A stretch of DNA of 10,225 bases. Source: Mageeibacillus sp. UBA5770 (GTDB taxonomy: Bacteria > Bacillota_A > Clostridia > Saccharofermentanales > Saccharofermentanaceae). The notes below the pieces were generated by a model, which was not told the DNA's origin, searched no databases, and saw only the letters and a list, made by a program, of their open reading frames with translations. This document shows positions 7,821-10,225 of the stretch, one piece after another (the stretch's first letter is position 1; every line of letters starts with the position of its first letter). The translations under genes were made by a program, and so were the position numbers. Where the stretch lies: the NCBI GenBank assembly GCA_002418705.1, contig DIEQ01000016.1, positions 11,927-22,151 on the forward strand. Direction: 5' to 3'.

Positions 7821-9214
7821 TATTGCATCAGCAGCAGTGAAAAATTCTCCAGCGTCTTAACAAGGTCCTTGAGGAACTTAGCTGCCGGAGCACCGTCAAG
7901 TGCGCGATGATCGAATGTGAGTGAGAGACCCATAGCCGGATATCCCTTGAGTTCACCATTTACTTCGCGGACTCTGGTCATGATCGTATCAACACCCAGG
8001 ATACAGGTCTGCGGAGGATTGATGACTGGCGTGAAAGACTCGATACCCATGGTTCCGAGATTAGTGACTGTGAATGTTCCGCCCTTTAATGCGTCCGGGC
8101 TGATTGTGCCCTTCTGACAGGCAGCAACAACTGTCTTGACTTCAGCCGACAAAGCAGAAAGGTTCATGAGATCGGCGTTGAAAACGGTAGGTACCATAAG
8201 ACCGCGGGGTGTATCAACGGCAACTCCCAAATGTACGTGATTGAAGAAAGTCATTTTCTCGTCATCATAGTGTGCATTACAGGAAGCATGACGGCTGAGG
8301 ACGCGAGATGCTGCATAAAGAATGATATCATTTAATGTGGGTACATTTTCTGCAAGTGTAAAGCCCTGCTCGGCTTTGAGGCCGGAATCTCCGGCTTTCT
8401 TGAGCCTTGCGCGAAGAGCGAGGACATCACTGGCGTCAAAACTCGTGTTAAGAGTGAGCTGAGCCATCTGGGAGAGGGAAGCCTGCATGGAACGGGCAAT
8501 AACCTTACGGATATTGCTGTGCTTTTCCGTGTAGCTTTCCGGACCGGAAACAACGGCTGCCGGGGCTGATGCCGGAGCTGCCTGAACATCTGCAGAAGGT
8601 CCTTTGGAGAGGTCGCTTATGCTGACGCGCCCGCCCAGACCGGTTCCCGTTACGTCTGCTGAGTATGCCTTGCCTGCTGCGGATGTGGCTAATTTGCCGG
8701 AAGCAATGAGATCAAGTACATCGCGCTCAATGACACGTCCCTTCGGACCGCTTGACTGGGCAAAACGCAGATCCGCTCCGCTCTTGTCAGCAAGAATACG
8801 GGCTCTCGGGCTTATTGCACCAGGTAGCTCGCCGGCCTCTTCAGTAGAAGTCAAAGCTGCAGGTGCTGCTGCGGCTGGGGCTGCGGCTGTAACAGGAGCA
8901 GCTGCTTCTGCTGCAGGTGCGGCTGTTTCGGCAGGTGCAGCTTCGCCGTTCGGATTGAATTCAGCAGTTGATTCGCCGGGCTGTCCGATTACACAGACAT
9001 TCATAAGGCACGGAACATCATCACCCTCTGCAAAAAAGACTGCTAATATGGTTCCGTCAACTTTTGACGTCTCATCAAATGTTGCCTTGTCGGTTTCATA
9101 CGTGAAAAGCAGATCGCCTGCTTTTACAGAATCACCCTGCTGTTTGTGCCATTTGCCGATGATACAGCTTTCTACTGACTGACCTTGTCTGGGCATGATT
9201 ACTGGTGTTGCCAT
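7820..9214 (-). CDS. Dihydrolipoamide acyltransferase (E2) of a 2-oxoacid dehydrogenase complex
   Basis: A 464-residue core protein of the complex that takes the acyl group from E1 and transfers it to coenzyme A. Domains in order: a single lipoyl domain (1 to about 80) with the lipoylation site Lys43 in YETDKATFD; an Ala/Pro-rich flexible linker (about 90-125); a peripheral-subunit-binding domain (about 134-170, ISPRARILADKSGADLR to GRVIERDVLDLI); a second stretch with a similar ending (GTGLGGRVSISDL, about 189-202); another Ala/Pro linker; and the catalytic domain (about 230-464) with the DHRALDG motif, His436 and Asp440. All catalytic residues are kept. The ATG at 9214 has an AAGGAGGA site that overlaps the stop of the SDR gene. 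The acyl specificity cannot be read. Lipoylation must be done by enzymes encoded elsewhere, because no lipoate ligase or synthase is in the window. Confidence 0.96.
   Translation of the reverse strand: MATPVIMPRQGQSVESCIIGKWHKQQGDSVKAGDLLFTYETDKATFDETSKVDGTILAVFFAEGDDVPCLMNVCVIGQPGESTAEFNPNGEAAPAETAAPAAEAAAPVTAAAPAAAAPAALTSTEEAGELPGAISPRARILADKSGADLRFAQSSGPKGRVIERDVLDLIASGKLATSAAGKAYSADVTGTGLGGRVSISDLSKGPSADVQAAPASAPAAVVSGPESYTEKHSNIRKVIARSMQASLSQMAQLTLNTSFDASDVLALRARLKKAGDSGLKAEQGFTLAENVPTLNDIILYAASRVLSRHASCNAHYDDEKMTFFNHVHLGVAVDTPRGLMVPTVFNADLMNLSALSAEVKTVVAACQKGTISPDALKGGTFTVTNLGTMGIESFTPVINPPQTCILGVDTIMTRVREVNGELKGYPAMGLSLTFDHRALDGAPAAKFLKDLVKTLENFSLLLMQ
8600..8704 (-). other. Possible second, degenerate subunit-binding motif in E2
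   Basis: Just after the regular peripheral-subunit-binding domain, residues 171-205 contain SAAGKAYSADVTGTGLGGRVSISDL. This matches the C-terminal half of that domain (usually GTGPGGRI followed by xxxDV) and is preceded by a weakly similar helix. It could be a second binding site for E1 or E3, or simply a remnant. Confidence 0.45.
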
Positions 9215-9220
9215 GATTAT

Positions 9221-9228
9221 TCCTCCTT
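9221..9228 (-). promoter_or_regulatory. Ribosome binding site of E2, overlapping the SDR stop codon
   Basis: The minus strand reads AAGGAGGA. Its first two bases are the last two of the TAA stop of the SDR gene (9227-9229). The E2 ATG is 6 bases downstream. It is the same layout as at the E2/E3 junction and implies coupled translation. Confidence 0.85.
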
Positions 9229-10225
9229 ATTTGAGCATGTTCTGTCCGCCGGTGACAGGAATTGCCTGGCCGGTTTCATAGAGCTGTTCTACACAATATG
9301 TGATGGCCCGTGTTACGTCGGCAGGGGAGCATCCTCTGCGCATGGGCACCTTGGCTACATAGAAATCATATACGTCCTGAAAAGTCTTGGCGCCGGGAAC
9401 CTTGCCTGCATTGAGATATTGAACAAAAAGTCCTTTTTCAGGATCGCTCCACAGAGGGCCTTCATAATAGTTGCCCGGGCAGATCGCATTCACTTTGATG
9501 CGGTCTTCAACCAGCTCTTTTGCAAAGCTCTGTACAAGACCGATACCGCCGAATTTTCCTCCGGCATAAGCGAAATTCTTGTTCGAACCCTCAAGGCCGG
9601 ACTTTGAGTTGATCTGTACAATATCTGAAGTGTAGGAAGGATTATAACGGGCCTGAATCTTCATCGGGCGTGAACCGTATTTCGTTACAAGGAAAAAGGC
9701 AGTATAGTTAATTTTTGTGACAAATTCGAAATGCTGAAGTGACATTTCTTCGAGTCCGCCTGCACGAAGTACGCCTGCGTTACTGACAAGCAGATCAAGT
9801 CCGCCGAACTTCAGGACGATATTCTCCATCAGAGCCTGAACTGAAGCTTCATTGCCGACATCAACGGACAGGGCAAGGGAGGCAGTGGAACCATACTCGG
9901 CATTGAGCGAGGAAGCAACAAGTTCTGCCTGGGGAAGATTTAAGTCAGCGATAACTACGTGGGCACCTGCAGCTGCAAGTTCGCGTGCGATTCCTTCGCC
10001 GAATCCCTGAGCTCCGCCTGTTACAAGGGCAACCTTACCGTTGAGGCGAGTGCCTGCGGCTGTCGTTCCAGGGACTGTAAGTGTGAACGATCCAAGGCCT
10101 GATATGACAATATTCTTAATACTATGTCCGGCAGCAAGACTCTCCTGCAAAAGACTGCACACTTCAGACACATCTGATGCATCGGATGTATCGAGAATAA
10201 GGGCGTCCCCAACATCTGCCCCGGA
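9227..10225 (-). CDS. SDR-family dehydrogenase, sorbitol-6-phosphate-dehydrogenase-like, with N-terminal extension; 5' end outside window
   Basis: A short-chain dehydrogenase/reductase of at least 332 residues. Residues are counted from the first full codon at the right edge. The Rossmann fold starts at LNGKVALVTGGAQGFG (about 61-76), with NAG at 149-151. An Asp after the second strand (VVIADLN) favours NAD. The catalytic triad is Ser207, Tyr220 and Lys224 (QINSKSG, then YAGGK). The second half closely follows E. coli SrlD: QINSKSG, KFGGIGL, KVPMRRGC and the ending TGQAIPVTGGQNML. A polyol-phosphate to ketose-phosphate oxidation is therefore likely. SrlD has about 259 residues and begins at the Rossmann fold, whereas this protein has at least 60 residues before it (including IKNIVISGLGSFTL). 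The frame is open to the window edge. A GTG at 10171 has no ribosome site, so the true start lies outside. It is the first visible gene of the operon, 12 bases before E2. Confidence 0.88.
   Translation of the reverse strand, partial: SGADVGDALILDTSDASDVSEVCSLLQESLAAGHSIKNIVISGLGSFTLTVPGTTAAGTRLNGKVALVTGGAQGFGEGIARELAAAGAHVVIADLNLPQAELVASSLNAEYGSTASLALSVDVGNEASVQALMENIVLKFGGLDLLVSNAGVLRAGGLEEMSLQHFEFVTKINYTAFFLVTKYGSRPMKIQARYNPSYTSDIVQINSKSGLEGSNKNFAYAGGKFGGIGLVQSFAKELVEDRIKVNAICPGNYYEGPLWSDPEKGLFVQYLNAGKVPGAKTFQDVYDFYVAKVPMRRGCSPADVTRAITYCVEQLYETGQAIPVTGGQNMLK

Noticed and set aside
8604..9182. Ala/Ser-rich open frame of 192 codons on the plus strand
   Set aside because: It mirrors the Ala/Pro-rich linker of E2, whose codon pattern leaves the antisense strand free of stops.
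9227..10171. GTG at 10171 as the true start of the SDR
   Set aside because: There is no ribosome site before it, and the frame remains open through the window edge with protein-like sequence, so the start is probably outside the window.
10021..10215. Minus-strand open frame of 64 codons near the right edge
   Set aside because: It is out of frame with the SDR, which is open through the same stretch, and its translation has no family features.

Overview
The window holds the 3' end of a housekeeping gene on the plus strand (pnp, polynucleotide phosphorylase). It converges on a tightly packed, minus-strand catabolic operon of at least six genes that fills the rest of the window. The host looks like a mid-GC anaerobic bacterium. 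Strong GGAGG ribosome sites, rho-independent terminators and the PNPase sequence ([10 protein letters not shown] stretch, Arg/Gly/Asp-rich tail) point most to Bacillota/Clostridia. A spirochaete is possible, and no rRNA or other phylogenetic marker is present to decide.

Layout. 1-1211 (+): C-terminal half of PNPase with its KH and S1 domains and a repetitive charged tail. 1212-1388: convergent intergenic region with two separate hairpins, a plus-strand terminator for pnp and a minus-strand terminator for the operon. The operon is read from the right edge leftwards: a sorbitol-6-phosphate-dehydrogenase-like SDR (5' end outside the window), E2 dihydrolipoamide acyltransferase, E3 dihydrolipoyl dehydrogenase, a fused E1 alpha/beta thiamine-diphosphate dehydrogenase, a PHP-domain protein, and a class II aldolase. 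Gaps are 12, 12, 67, 37 and 36 bases, and no internal terminator is seen. The ribosome sites of E2 and E3 overlap the stop codon of the preceding gene.

Function. E1, E2 and E3 together form a complete 2-oxoacid (or acetoin-type) dehydrogenase complex that makes an acyl-CoA and NADH. It is flanked in the same operon by a polyol-phosphate-type SDR and a zinc class II aldolase of the kind that cleaves ketose 1-phosphates. The reasonable inference is a dedicated route: oxidise a sugar alcohol or sugar derivative, cleave it by retro-aldol reaction, and push an alpha-keto or alpha-hydroxyketone product through the complex. The substrate cannot be read from the sequence. The PHP protein, which has lost several usual metal ligands, is the least explained member. 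No mobile element, CRISPR array, tRNA or rRNA was seen.
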